From an uncultured Pelagibacteraceae bacterium (GTDB taxonomy: Bacteria > Pseudomonadota > Alphaproteobacteria > Pelagibacterales > Pelagibacteraceae), in the NCBI GenBank assembly GCA_902636025.1, contig CACPQG010000001.1:371636-435635 (forward strand): DNA of 64,000 bases, in the 5' to 3' direction. This document shows positions 31,743-41,152 of this stretch, in pieces. A program made the position numbers and the translations under genes. Within the stretch, counting starts at the first letter, position 1. Each line of letters begins with the position of its first letter. The notes under the pieces are model-generated. The model was not told the DNA's origin and did no database searches. It worked only from the letters and a program-made list of their open reading frames with translations.

Positions 31743-33578
31743 ATGTCTGACGAATACGAAAATAAATCTGGTTATCAAGCACAATCATCAGAAGCACTTA
31801 CAGGTTCTGCGGGTTCAACTCCAGATATGGACTATGTAAGACCGGCTGAGTTACCAGAACAAGATTTATACCACGGTCATACTTTTTTAACTAAATGGGT
31901 TTTTTGTCAGGATGCAAAAGTAATTGGAGTACAATATTTTTTAACTGCTGTGTTTACTGGAATTGTGGGTTTAATTTTATCTTGGTTAATGAGATTACAA
32001 TTAGGTTTTCCAGGGCTAGCAGGATTTATAACTGCCGAACACTATTATCAGTTTGTAACAATGCATGGAATGATAATGGTAGTTTATTTTTTAACTGCCT
32101 TGTTTTTAGGAGGCTTTGGAAATTATTTAATACCGTTGATGGTTGGTGCAAGAGATATGGTTTTTCCATATGTTAACATGTTAAGTTTTTGGATGTTCTT
32201 TGTTGCGGTAGCTATTTTAATGGCAAGTTTCTTTGTACCAGGTGGTCCAACTGGAGCAGGCTGGACACTATATCCTCCACAAACTATTTTAGAGGGTACA
32301 CCAGGTTCAGGAATGGGTATTCTGCTAATGTTGGTCTCTTTGGCTCTTTTTGTAATTGGTTTCACTATGGGTGGACTAAATTACATGATCACTGTCTTAC
32401 AAGCTAGAACAAGAGGTATGACTTTAATGAGAATGCCTCTAACTGTATGGGGAATTTTTACAGCAACTGTTTTAGCGATGTTAGCATTCCCAGCTTTACT
32501 AGTAAGTGCAATAATGATGACACTGGATAAAGTTATTGGAACAAGTTTCTTTATGCCTACAATTTTAAAAGCTGGTGAAGTTTTGGAATATGGTGGAGGA
32601 AGTCCAATTTTATTTCAACATTTATTTTGGTTTTTTGGTCACCCAGAAGTTTATATTGTGGCATTGCCTGCTTTTGGTATCGTTTCAGATTTAATTTCAG
32701 TTCATGCGAGAAAAAATATATTTGGATATAGAATGATGGTTTGGGCAATTGTTGGAATTGGTGCTTTAAGCTTTTTCGTTTGGGCGCATCATATGTATGT
32801 AAGTGGGATGAACCCATGGTTTGGTTTCTTTTTTGCTACCACAACACTTATAATAGCAGTACCAACCGCTATGAAAGTTTATAACTGGATTTTGACATTG
32901 TGGAGAGGAAACATAAGAATTAATACAGTAATGCTTTGGTGTTTAGGATTTATAGTAACATTTGTTAATGGAGGTATAACTGGTATATTTTTAGGAAATG
33001 TTTCCGTTGATGTTCCATTATCAGACACTTATTTCGTTGTAGCTCATTTCCATATGGTAATGGGTATAGCCCCGGTTATGGTTATCATGGGAGCGGTATA
33101 TCATTGGTTTCCATTAATAACTGGAAGATTATTAAATGAGACTTTAGGTAAATGGCACTTTTGGGCAACATTCTTAGGCGCTTATTCGATATATTTCCCA
33201 ATGCATTATCTAGGATTTATAGGGGTTCCAAGAAGGTATTATGAAATGTATGACAGTCCGTATATGACTTCAGCTGTAGGAATGAATGAATTTATTAGTT
33301 TAGCTGCTTTCTTAGTAGGTGCAGCACAATTTATTTTGATCTTCAATATAATTAAAACTTTAAAGACTGGAAAACCAGCTCCTAAAAATCCATGGAAAGC
33401 AAATTCTTTAGAGTGGCATACTTCAACACAGCCACCTGAACATGGAAATTTTGGTGAAAGATTGCCTGTGGTTCACAGATGGCCGTATGATTTCAGTGTG
33501 CCTGGGGCTAAAGATGACTTTATACCTCAAACTACTCCTCCAAGTGAAGTGGTACATACTAAAGTGGAGAAAACATAA
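31743..33578 (+). CDS. coxA: Cytochrome c oxidase subunit I
   Basis: FWFFGHPEVYIVALPAFG, WAHHMYVSGMNP, TYFVVAHFHMVM. Confidence 0.98.
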   Translation: MSDEYENKSGYQAQSSEALTGSAGSTPDMDYVRPAELPEQDLYHGHTFLTKWVFCQDAKVIGVQYFLTAVFTGIVGLILSWLMRLQLGFPGLAGFITAEHYYQFVTMHGMIMVVYFLTALFLGGFGNYLIPLMVGARDMVFPYVNMLSFWMFFVAVAILMASFFVPGGPTGAGWTLYPPQTILEGTPGSGMGILLMLVSLALFVIGFTMGGLNYMITVLQARTRGMTLMRMPLTVWGIFTATVLAMLAFPALLVSAIMMTLDKVIGTSFFMPTILKAGEVLEYGGGSPILFQHLFWFFGHPEVYIVALPAFGIVSDLISVHARKNIFGYRMMVWAIVGIGALSFFVWAHHMYVSGMNPWFGFFFATTTLIIAVPTAMKVYNWILTLWRGNIRINTVMLWCLGFIVTFVNGGITGIFLGNVSVDVPLSDTYFVVAHFHMVMGIAPVMVIMGAVYHWFPLITGRLLNETLGKWHFWATFLGAYSIYFPMHYLGFIGVPRRYYEMYDSPYMTSAVGMNEFISLAAFLVGAAQFILIFNIIKTLKTGKPAPKNPWKANSLEWHTSTQPPEHGNFGERLPVVHRWPYDFSVPGAKDDFIPQTTPPSEVVHTKVEKT

Positions 33579-33593
33579 TCAAAGATTTATAAA

Positions 33594-34307
33594 ATGTCAG
33601 ATCCTAAAATAGATGGCTTTGAATTAAAACCAGGTTTTAGAGGTATGGCATCTGATACTGGCTCAGACCAGACAATGTTCAAAGGTGTTCATTGGGGTAA
33701 AGCAATGATGTGGATATTCCTTCTGAGCGATACATTTGTATTTAGTTGTTTTTTAATTGCATATATGAAAGGAAGAGGTTCAACTCCAGTCGAATGGCCA
33801 AATCCAAGTGAAGTATTTGCATTAGAAGCATTTGGTGTGCCAGTTCCTTTATTACTGATCGCACTTATGACATTCGTTTTAATTACTAGTAGTGGGACAA
33901 TGGCTCTAGCAGTTAAGTATGGATACGAGAAAAACAGAAAAATGTGCGGCTGGCTTGTTCTTGCAACTGCTATTGGTGGACTGACATTTGTAGGTATGCA
34001 AGCATATGAATGGTCAAAACTTATTCATGAAGGTGTAAGACCTTGGGAAAATCCATTTGGAGCTGCACAGTTTGGTTCTTTCTTTTTTATGATAACTGGT
34101 TTTCACGGCACCCACGTATCAATTGGTGTAATTTTCTTGTTTATATATGCATACAAGGTATTTGCAGGTCATTACGAGAATGGTGGTAAAAGAGGTTGGT
34201 TTACAACTATGAAAGGAGATTATGTTGAAATAGAAATTCTAGGTTTATATTGGCACTTTGTTGATTTAGTCTGGGTTTTTATTTTTGCATTTTTCTACTT
34301 ATGGTAA
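33594..34307 (+). CDS. coxC: Cytochrome c oxidase subunit III
   Basis: 237 aa; TGFHGTHVSIGVIF, LYWHFVDLVWVFIF. Confidence 0.93.
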   Translation: MSDPKIDGFELKPGFRGMASDTGSDQTMFKGVHWGKAMMWIFLLSDTFVFSCFLIAYMKGRGSTPVEWPNPSEVFALEAFGVPVPLLLIALMTFVLITSSGTMALAVKYGYEKNRKMCGWLVLATAIGGLTFVGMQAYEWSKLIHEGVRPWENPFGAAQFGSFFFMITGFHGTHVSIGVIFLFIYAYKVFAGHYENGGKRGWFTTMKGDYVEIEILGLYWHFVDLVWVFIFAFFYLW

Positions 34308-34318
34308 AATAATTTTAT

Positions 34319-34678
34319 ATGGACGATACAAATCAAATAAACGAAAAAGATAAGAAACCCATAGAGTCAACGCATAAAATAGGTATTTATTTATGGATCT
34401 GGGGTCTACTTTTTGTACTAAGTTTTTTCTCTTATATGGTTGACTGGTATCAGTTTCAAGGAATGTTGAGATGGTCTTTGATTTTATTTTTTATGTTTGC
34501 AAAAGCCGGACTAATAATGGCATTCTTTATGCATCTATTTTGGGAAAGATATGCGTTAGTTAACGTATTATTATGGCCGATGACCGCAATAGCCTGTTTT
34601 GTATTTTTAATGGCTGCAGAATTTGAATATACTTTATTTTCAAGAATGTTTTATTTCTTTGTTGGAGGAGGTGCGTAA
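34319..34678 (+). CDS. Cytochrome c oxidase subunit IV-like (prokaryotic COX4 type)
   Basis: 119 aa, three TM, GLIMAFFMHLFWER; immediately after coxC. Confidence 0.8.
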   Translation: MDDTNQINEKDKKPIESTHKIGIYLWIWGLLFVLSFFSYMVDWYQFQGMLRWSLILFFMFAKAGLIMAFFMHLFWERYALVNVLLWPMTAIACFVFLMAAEFEYTLFSRMFYFFVGGGA

Positions 34679-34682
34679 TTAT

Positions 34683-34946
34683 ATGGATGGTTATACAATC
34701 TTAGCAGGATTATTAATATTTTTTGGTTTTTTTATCTACATCACATGGTTTGGATATTCTGTAAAAGTCGAAAACGAAAAAGAAGAGGGACCAAATATTA
34801 AACTTAACCCGTATGATCAGCTTCCATTGCACAGAAAAATAATAGATAAAAAAAATAATAAAGTTGGAATTTTTGATTTAGGAAACCACATCCTTATTAT
34901 TGGTCTTATTTTAATAGTAATTTTTGTATCACTTAATGTCGACTAA
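34683..34946 (+). CDS. Small membrane protein of the cox cluster, unknown
   Basis: Start taken at MDGYTILAGLLIFF, 4 nt after the preceding stop; 87 aa, two TM. Confidence 0.6.
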   Translation: MDGYTILAGLLIFFGFFIYITWFGYSVKVENEKEEGPNIKLNPYDQLPLHRKIIDKKNNKVGIFDLGNHILIIGLILIVIFVSLNVD

Positions 34947-34948
34947 AA

Positions 34949-35860
34949 GTGAGTACAAATATTTTAAAAAAAAAATCTGTTTCATTTAACTTTTCATCTT
35001 ATTTAAAATCTCTAATTTTATTAATGAAGCCAAGGGTAATGTCTTTGGTTATATTCACTTGCGCAGTTGGATTATTGGTATCACCGGTTAAGGTAGAATT
35101 ATTTGACGCTATGATAAGTATTTTTTTCGTTGCTGTTGGAGCTGGCGCAGCGGGTACATTAAACATGTGGTATGAGGCAGATCTCGATAAATTAATGTCT
35201 AGAACATGTTTAAGACCAATTCCAACAGGTAAAATTGAAAAAAAGGATGCATTATTGTTTGGTGTTGCACTATCATTTATTTCAGTTTTTGGTTTGTATT
35301 ATTTTTCAAATTTAATATCTGCATCTTTATTGCTTTTAACGATAGTTTTTTACGTTTTTGTTTACACTGTTTGGTTAAAAAGAAAAACTCCGCAAAATAT
35401 TGTAATTGGTGGAGCTTCTGGCGCCTTACCCCCTGTAATAGGTTGGACAATTGCAACAAATTCACTAACATTTGAACCAATTACATTATTTTTAATTATA
35501 TTTTATTGGACGCCGTCGCACTTTTGGGCATTAAGTTTGTATAAAGCTAAAGATTACGAAAAGGCAAAAATCCCAATGCTTCCAAATACTAATGGAGTAG
35601 AGGAAACTAAAAAGAAAATCTTTATTTATTCACTTTTTATGCTTCCGGTAATAATTTTACCTTATTATATTGGCTTTAGTGGAAAATTATTCTTGATAGC
35701 ATCATTAGTTTTAACAATTTATTATAATTATATTTGTTATGATCTTCTTAAATTTAAAAAGAATAAATTTGAGGTAAAAAAGGCAAAAAAAGTTTTCTCT
35801 TATTCAATATTTTATTTGTTTTTAATATTTGTTTTATTTTTGATAGATAAATTAATCTAA
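34949..35860 (+). CDS. ctaB: Protoheme IX farnesyltransferase (heme O synthase)
   Basis: GTG start; LMKPRVMSLVIFT, NMWYEADLDKLMSRT..RPIPTG. Confidence 0.95.
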   Translation: MSTNILKKKSVSFNFSSYLKSLILLMKPRVMSLVIFTCAVGLLVSPVKVELFDAMISIFFVAVGAGAAGTLNMWYEADLDKLMSRTCLRPIPTGKIEKKDALLFGVALSFISVFGLYYFSNLISASLLLLTIVFYVFVYTVWLKRKTPQNIVIGGASGALPPVIGWTIATNSLTFEPITLFLIIFYWTPSHFWALSLYKAKDYEKAKIPMLPNTNGVEETKKKIFIYSLFMLPVIILPYYIGFSGKLFLIASLVLTIYYNYICYDLLKFKKNKFEVKKAKKVFSYSIFYLFLIFVLFLIDKLI

Positions 35861-35917
35861 TTAAAAAACTACACTTAATATCATAGGAAAATCAGATTTA
35901 TCTGATATAAAAAAATC

Positions 35918-37291
35918 ATGGAATATTTAAGTACTAGAAATGATAAGATTAGTGAGAAATTTGAGCATATATTTATTAAAGGACTCTCTGATGACGGCGG
36001 TTTATTTCTGCCAAAACAAATTAAAAAATTATCTGATAAAGAATTTTTAAATCTTAGAAATTTATCATATGTTGATTTGGCTACAGAAATCATTTCTAGA
36101 TTCACTGGTGATTTTTGCTCTAATGAAAAACTGCACCAAATTGTTAAAAAATCGTATTCTACATTTAACGAGCACAATGTAGTTAAAATTAAAAAAGTAG
36201 AGGATTTACATGTACTAGAGCTTTTTCACGGTCCTACGCTAGCTTTCAAAGATGTTGCAATGCAACTTATTGGAAATTTTTATGAATATTACTTAAGCAA
36301 GAATACTAAAAAAATAAATATCATTGTTGCAACCTCAGGTGATACAGGAGCAGCCGCGATAGATGCAGTCAAAGGAAAAAAAAACATAAATATTTTTGTT
36401 TTACATCCAAACAATCGTATATCACCAGTCCAGAGAATGTTAATGACTACAAATCCATCAAAAAACGTATTTAATATCGCTGTTGAGGGAAACTTTGACG
36501 ACTGCCAAAAACTTGTTAAAGAAATGTTTTCTGACAATGAGTTTTCTAAATCTATAAACATGTCAGGTGTAAATTCAATTAATTGGGCCAGAATAGTTGC
36601 ACAAACAGTCTATTATTTTTTTTGCTATTTTAAATTAGATGTACAAGAAAAAATTTCATTTTCTGTTCCTACTGGAAATTTTGGAGATGTTTACGCTGGA
36701 TATCTGGCTAAGAAAATGGGCCTTCCCATAGATAAGTTGTTAGTAGCAACAAATGAAAATGATATTCTTCACAGAGCAATATCAAAAGGTGATTATAAAG
36801 CAAGTAAGGTTCAAGAGACAATTTCTCCAAGTATGGATATTCAGGTTGCAAGTAATTTTGAGAGATTATTATTTGATATTTATAATGAGGATTCAAACAA
36901 AGTTGTGGAAATAATGAATAATATTAAAAGCAATAAATTCAACTTAGATCAAAGTTCATTAAAAAAAATACAAAACGATTTTATTTCTGAAAGTCTTAAT
37001 GAAAAAGAAATCTTAGATACAATTAAGAATATATATAAAAATAGTGGTATTGTAATTGATCCTCATACTGCTATAGGAGCTGGGGCAGTTAAAAAGCATA
37101 ACGGGAAAAATTACGTTGTTTTAGCAACTGCACATCCAAGTAAATTTCCTGATGCTATTTTCAAAGCAATTGGTAAAAAAGAGGAATTACCAAGTCATCT
37201 TAAGAGCATATTAAATCAAAAAGAACAATATGTAGTATTTAAAAACAATATACAGAATTTGAAATCCTATATAAAAAAAAATTCTGCATGA
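35918..37291 (+). CDS. thrC: Threonine synthase
   Basis: YLSTRND, LFHGPTLAFKDVAMQ, SVPTGNFGDVYAGY. Confidence 0.96.
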   Translation: MEYLSTRNDKISEKFEHIFIKGLSDDGGLFLPKQIKKLSDKEFLNLRNLSYVDLATEIISRFTGDFCSNEKLHQIVKKSYSTFNEHNVVKIKKVEDLHVLELFHGPTLAFKDVAMQLIGNFYEYYLSKNTKKINIIVATSGDTGAAAIDAVKGKKNINIFVLHPNNRISPVQRMLMTTNPSKNVFNIAVEGNFDDCQKLVKEMFSDNEFSKSINMSGVNSINWARIVAQTVYYFFCYFKLDVQEKISFSVPTGNFGDVYAGYLAKKMGLPIDKLLVATNENDILHRAISKGDYKASKVQETISPSMDIQVASNFERLLFDIYNEDSNKVVEIMNNIKSNKFNLDQSSLKKIQNDFISESLNEKEILDTIKNIYKNSGIVIDPHTAIGAGAVKKHNGKNYVVLATAHPSKFPDAIFKAIGKKEELPSHLKSILNQKEQYVVFKNNIQNLKSYIKKNSA

Positions 37292-37773
37292 GGTTAAAGA
37301 TTAAAGACAACATTCCTGATGTTAAAGTTTTTCAACTTATAAACAATGAACCAGTGAAAATTAGAATTAAAAAAATGTTTAAAGAAAAAAAATCTATATT
37401 ACTTGGCATGCCTGGTGCTTTTACATCTGTTTGCTCTTCAAAGCATCTTCCAGGATATTTAAATAATATTGATCGATTTAAATCTAAAGGTATCGAATTA
37501 ATAGCTTGTATTGCTGTAAATGATCCTTTTGTAATGAATGCGTGGGGAAAAAAACAAAATGTTCATGAAAATATTTTAATGTTGGGAGATCCTTTCTTAA
37601 CTTTTACAAAATCTATAGGAGCTGAGGTTGATAAATCTGGAAGAGGTCTTGGAATTCGATCAAATAGATATACCATGTTGATTGAAGATAATAAAATTTT
37701 ACAAATCCAAGAAGAAAAAGAAACAGGAATGTGTGAAATCTCGGCAGCAGAAAATTTTCTAAATTTAATTTAG
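37288..37773 (+). CDS. Peroxiredoxin (Prx5-like)
   Basis: LGMPGAFTSVCSSKHLPGYL (PxxxTxxC), VNDPFVMNAWGK. Confidence 0.9.
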   Translation: MRLKIKDNIPDVKVFQLINNEPVKIRIKKMFKEKKSILLGMPGAFTSVCSSKHLPGYLNNIDRFKSKGIELIACIAVNDPFVMNAWGKKQNVHENILMLGDPFLTFTKSIGAEVDKSGRGLGIRSNRYTMLIEDNKILQIQEEKETGMCEISAAENFLNLI

Positions 37774-38190
37774 GTTTGCTGCTTTTTTAGCAATTAAATC
37801 GACCTCATTATTTAATTGATCTGTTGAGTGACCCTTAACCCAGGACCATTTAATGTTAAAATTTTCAACTAAACTATCTAATTCTTTCCATAGTTCTATA
37901 TTTTTGACTTCTTTCTTGTTTGCAGTTTTCCAACCATTTTTTTTCCAATTATTTATCCATTCTGTAATTCCCGATTTAACGTATTTTGAATCTGTAATGA
38001 TTTCTATCTCTGAATTAATTTCAAGAGTTTTTAAAGCTTCAATTGGTGCTAATAGTTCCATCCTGTTATTGGTTGTATTTTTCTGGTTTCCAGAAATAAT
38101 TTTTTTTTCTTTATTGCTAATAATTATAGCAGCCCAACCCCCGTTGCCTGGATTTTCTAAACATGAACCGTCTGTATAAATCTTTATCAT
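37765..38190 (-). CDS. rnhA: Ribonuclease HI
   Basis: IYTDGSCLENPGNGGWAAII, TTNNRMELLAPIEAL, WVKGHSTDQLNNEVD. Confidence 0.95.
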   Translation of the reverse strand: MIKIYTDGSCLENPGNGGWAAIIISNKEKKIISGNQKNTTNNRMELLAPIEALKTLEINSEIEIITDSKYVKSGITEWINNWKKNGWKTANKKEVKNIELWKELDSLVENFNIKWSWVKGHSTDQLNNEVDLIAKKAANLN

Positions 38191-39155
38191 TTTATATAAT
38201 TTTTAAAATCGTGTAAGTTATTATGAAAAATAAGTTTTTTAAAATATTCTTTTGGGTCTTTTACTTTTATTAATGCTGTTTTCGGAGTGTTAAGAAAATC
38301 ATATGATCTTGTCAACAAATACCTAAGTGCTGAACCTTTACAAAGAATATTAAAATTATTTTTTTCAGATGAATTTAATTTTCTTATTTTTTGATATCCT
38401 TTTAAAAGATTAGAAGATTTATTAAGGTCAAGAAAATATTGATTCTTCTTTTTTTTAAAACATATAGCATTAATACAAGTAGCTAGTTCATATGCATAAA
38501 AATCTGTTGAAGAAAAGTAAAAATCTATAAAACCATAAAATTTTTTTCTAAAAAAGAATATATTATCTATGAAAAGATCAGCGTGTATAACGCCTTTAGG
38601 TAAGTTTTTTGGCCAATTTTTTTCAATATTATAAATATTTTCCTCTATTATATTTTTGAGGTTTTTTGATAGCTTGTTAATTCTTTTATCAATCTTTTTA
38701 TTTAACTTAGACCATGATTTTACATCTAATGAGTTTTTTCTATGCAAGTTTAATTTCTTTGAGTCTCTATGTAAGATCGCTATATTTTTTCCCAAAATAT
38801 AACAATCTTTTGGTGTTAAATTTTTTTTATCATTACCCTGCAAAAAACTTACAAGACAAGCTTTTTTTTTCTTAATATTGAAAAGATAACTATTTTTTTT
38901 TGTTTTTATGGGTCTTGGGCAATTGATGTTTAAGTTTGAAAGCCCTGACATAAGCTTCATGAAAAATGGCAGATCTTTAGTTTTTACCCGTTTTTCAAAA
39001 ATTGTTAAAACAAACTTTGTGCTATTAAATTTGACTATATAGTTAGTATTTTCTATTCCTTTTTTAATGCCTTTTACCTGATTAATTGAGCCAAGATTAA
39101 AAATATTTTCTATTTTTTTTATATCCTTAGAATTTATTTTTGTAAAAACTGCCAT
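38187..39155 (-). CDS. thrB: Homoserine kinase (APH-fold ThrB)
   Basis: GIENTNYIVKF, GVIHADLFIDNIFF, GFIDFYFSS. Confidence 0.88.
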   Translation of the reverse strand: MAVFTKINSKDIKKIENIFNLGSINQVKGIKKGIENTNYIVKFNSTKFVLTIFEKRVKTKDLPFFMKLMSGLSNLNINCPRPIKTKKNSYLFNIKKKKACLVSFLQGNDKKNLTPKDCYILGKNIAILHRDSKKLNLHRKNSLDVKSWSKLNKKIDKRINKLSKNLKNIIEENIYNIEKNWPKNLPKGVIHADLFIDNIFFFRKKFYGFIDFYFSSTDFYAYELATCINAICFKKKKNQYFLDLNKSSNLLKGYQKIRKLNSSEKNNFNILCKGSALRYLLTRSYDFLNTPKTALIKVKDPKEYFKKLIFHNNLHDFKNYIK

Positions 39156-40099
39156 TAATTTAATTTTCCAGGAATTTTGAAAGTTACTTCTTCTTTTACA
39201 ATTTCAACCTCTTCGACAAAAATATTATATTTTTTTTTTATCCGATCTAAAAACTGTTCCACTAATACCTCTGGTGCAGATGCACCAGAGGAGATGCCTA
39301 TGCTCTTACACTTATCAATTTTATCAAATGGTACATCGCTTTCTGAATGTAGGAGGATAGAATTTTCACAACCTGAATTTTTTGCAACCTCTACTAGTCT
39401 TAGAGAATTCGATGAATTTCTACTTCCAATAACAAAAAACATATCACATTTGCTGGCGATTTTTTTAACTGCAGCTTGTCTATTAGTAGTCGCATAACAG
39501 ATATCTTCTTTTTTTGGTTCTCTTATCTCTGGAAATTTTTTCTTTAATCCGTCAACTATATCTTTTGTATCGTCAACGGATAGGGTTGTCTGAGTAATAA
39601 ACGCTAATTTTTTATCATTCTTTTTAGTATACTTATCCACATCTTCTAAACTTTGAATTAGATCTATACCATCAGATGGAATTTGACCCATAGTTCCTAT
39701 TACTTCAGGATGATTTTTATGGCCAATCAAAAGAACATGTGATCCATTTTTATATAAATTTTCAGCTTCTCTATGTACTTTGGTAACGAGCGGACATGTT
39801 GCATCAATATATTCCATATTTAGTTCTTTTGCTTCATTAGGGATTTTTTTTGGTACACCGTGAGCAGAAAATATTACTGGTCTAGATTTGTCTTTGATTT
39901 CATCCAATTCCTCAACAAATATGGCTCCAATTTTTTTTAGGCTCTCAACAACATGTTTATTATGAACAATTTCGTGTCTCACGTATACTGGTGCACCATA
40001 TTTTGAAATACTTTTTTTTACAATTTCAATTGCTCTATCAACACCTGCGCAGAAACCCCTAGGTGATGCCAGGTATATTTTTAAATCGTTAATCTTCAT
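39155..40099 (-). CDS. ispH: 4-hydroxy-3-methylbut-2-enyl diphosphate reductase
   Basis: LASPRGFCAGVDRAIEIV, EIVHNKHVV, VTSFKIPG-like C-terminus (EVTFKIPGKLN). Confidence 0.96.
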   Translation of the reverse strand: MKINDLKIYLASPRGFCAGVDRAIEIVKKSISKYGAPVYVRHEIVHNKHVVESLKKIGAIFVEELDEIKDKSRPVIFSAHGVPKKIPNEAKELNMEYIDATCPLVTKVHREAENLYKNGSHVLLIGHKNHPEVIGTMGQIPSDGIDLIQSLEDVDKYTKKNDKKLAFITQTTLSVDDTKDIVDGLKKKFPEIREPKKEDICYATTNRQAAVKKIASKCDMFFVIGSRNSSNSLRLVEVAKNSGCENSILLHSESDVPFDKIDKCKSIGISSGASAPEVLVEQFLDRIKKKYNIFVEEVEIVKEEVTFKIPGKLN

Positions 40100-40262
40100 C
40101 GCTTTCTTTTCTAAAAAATGGAATAAGAAATATAAGGCATGCTACTAAAAAAAAAAGACTACCAAACATCGCCCAGAAACTACCAATACTTGATATAGTA
40201 AAGCCAATCGCTGATATTATAAACAATATCCATCCTAATAAATTTATGTTTTTATTTTTCAT
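40089..40262 (-). CDS. 57-aa membrane protein between blh and ispH, absent from the ORF track
   Basis: Read directly on the minus strand: MKNKNINLLGWILFIISAIGFTISSIGSFWAMFGSLFFLVACLIFLIPFFRKESDED*; two TM segments. Overlaps the blh 3' end and the ispH 5' end by 11 bp each. Confidence 0.7.
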   Translation of the reverse strand: MKNKNINLLGWILFIISAIGFTISSIGSFWAMFGSLFFLVACLIFLIPFFRKESDED

Positions 40263-41148
40263 TTTTTTCGACTAAATATTCGAGCAATATATGCGGAAAG
40301 GTTAAAGACGCCAAACCAATAAATATAACTTTTGATACTGCTGCATCTAAAATATAATAATTATTCAACAAAAATAGTGATACAAGGAATAAAATAGCAG
40401 TTAAAATAGTTAATGGAACTGCTTTAATTATAAATTTTTTAACACCTTTAACAAAATTATTAGTATTAAGTTCATTAGATAATTTAAATGAATGTCTAAT
40501 TGAGTGTAAAAAACAAAAGTAAATTGTAAACGCTAAAATTGGTTGTAGAAAAAAATTTATTAATAAGACAGATATAAAATCCATCAAAAGAAGAGCCTTT
40601 ATATTAATATCCTTATTTAGTGAAATAACTATATTTGATATAAAGCTTAAACCAATTAAAAAATAAATAAATTCATTAGATACAAAAAAACTTTGAGATA
40701 CATTAAAATTTAAATCCATAAAAATTTTTAGAGTTTCACTTTTATGAAACAATAATGGAGCGGCTATGACTAAACTTCCTTTAAAAAAATAAATTATGTC
40801 ATTTTTAAAATTTAATTTTATAAATTCCGAGTCCTCTTTGCCAAAATGATAAGATGCAATGATTAAAAAAAGTAATAACAAAAATTTAGGTAGAATCATC
40901 CAAGCAAAAATTACAATGAATGCCAATAAAATATAAAAAAAATAAAAAATATAAATTGTTTCATGCTTTAAAATCTTCAATAACCTCATTCCTTTTAAAT
41001 GATCTAACGCTCCGTGTGATATCCCTAAACTTAGTATTAAAAATAAGGATAGAATTAAAAAATCGTTATTATGTAAAAAATCAAATGCTGACAATAGAAT
41101 ACAAATGTTAAAAAAAATTAAAGAGTGTAAATAATTAATTCTATTCAT
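40252..41148 (-). CDS. blh: Brp/Blh-family beta-carotene 15,15'-dioxygenase
   Basis: 298 aa, polytopic; LGISHGALDHLKG, IASYHFGKEDSEF, FCFLHSIRHSF, LTFPHILLEYLVE. Confidence 0.88.
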   Translation of the reverse strand: MNRINYLHSLIFFNICILLSAFDFLHNNDFLILSLFLILSLGISHGALDHLKGMRLLKILKHETIYIFYFFYILLAFIVIFAWMILPKFLLLLFLIIASYHFGKEDSEFIKLNFKNDIIYFFKGSLVIAAPLLFHKSETLKIFMDLNFNVSQSFFVSNEFIYFLIGLSFISNIVISLNKDINIKALLLMDFISVLLINFFLQPILAFTIYFCFLHSIRHSFKLSNELNTNNFVKGVKKFIIKAVPLTILTAILFLVSLFLLNNYYILDAAVSKVIFIGLASLTFPHILLEYLVEKNEK

Positions 41149-41152
41149 ATTA

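Noticed and set aside
31895-32817. ORFs in other frames inside coxA
   Set aside because: coxA is unambiguous over the whole span; these overlap it completely.
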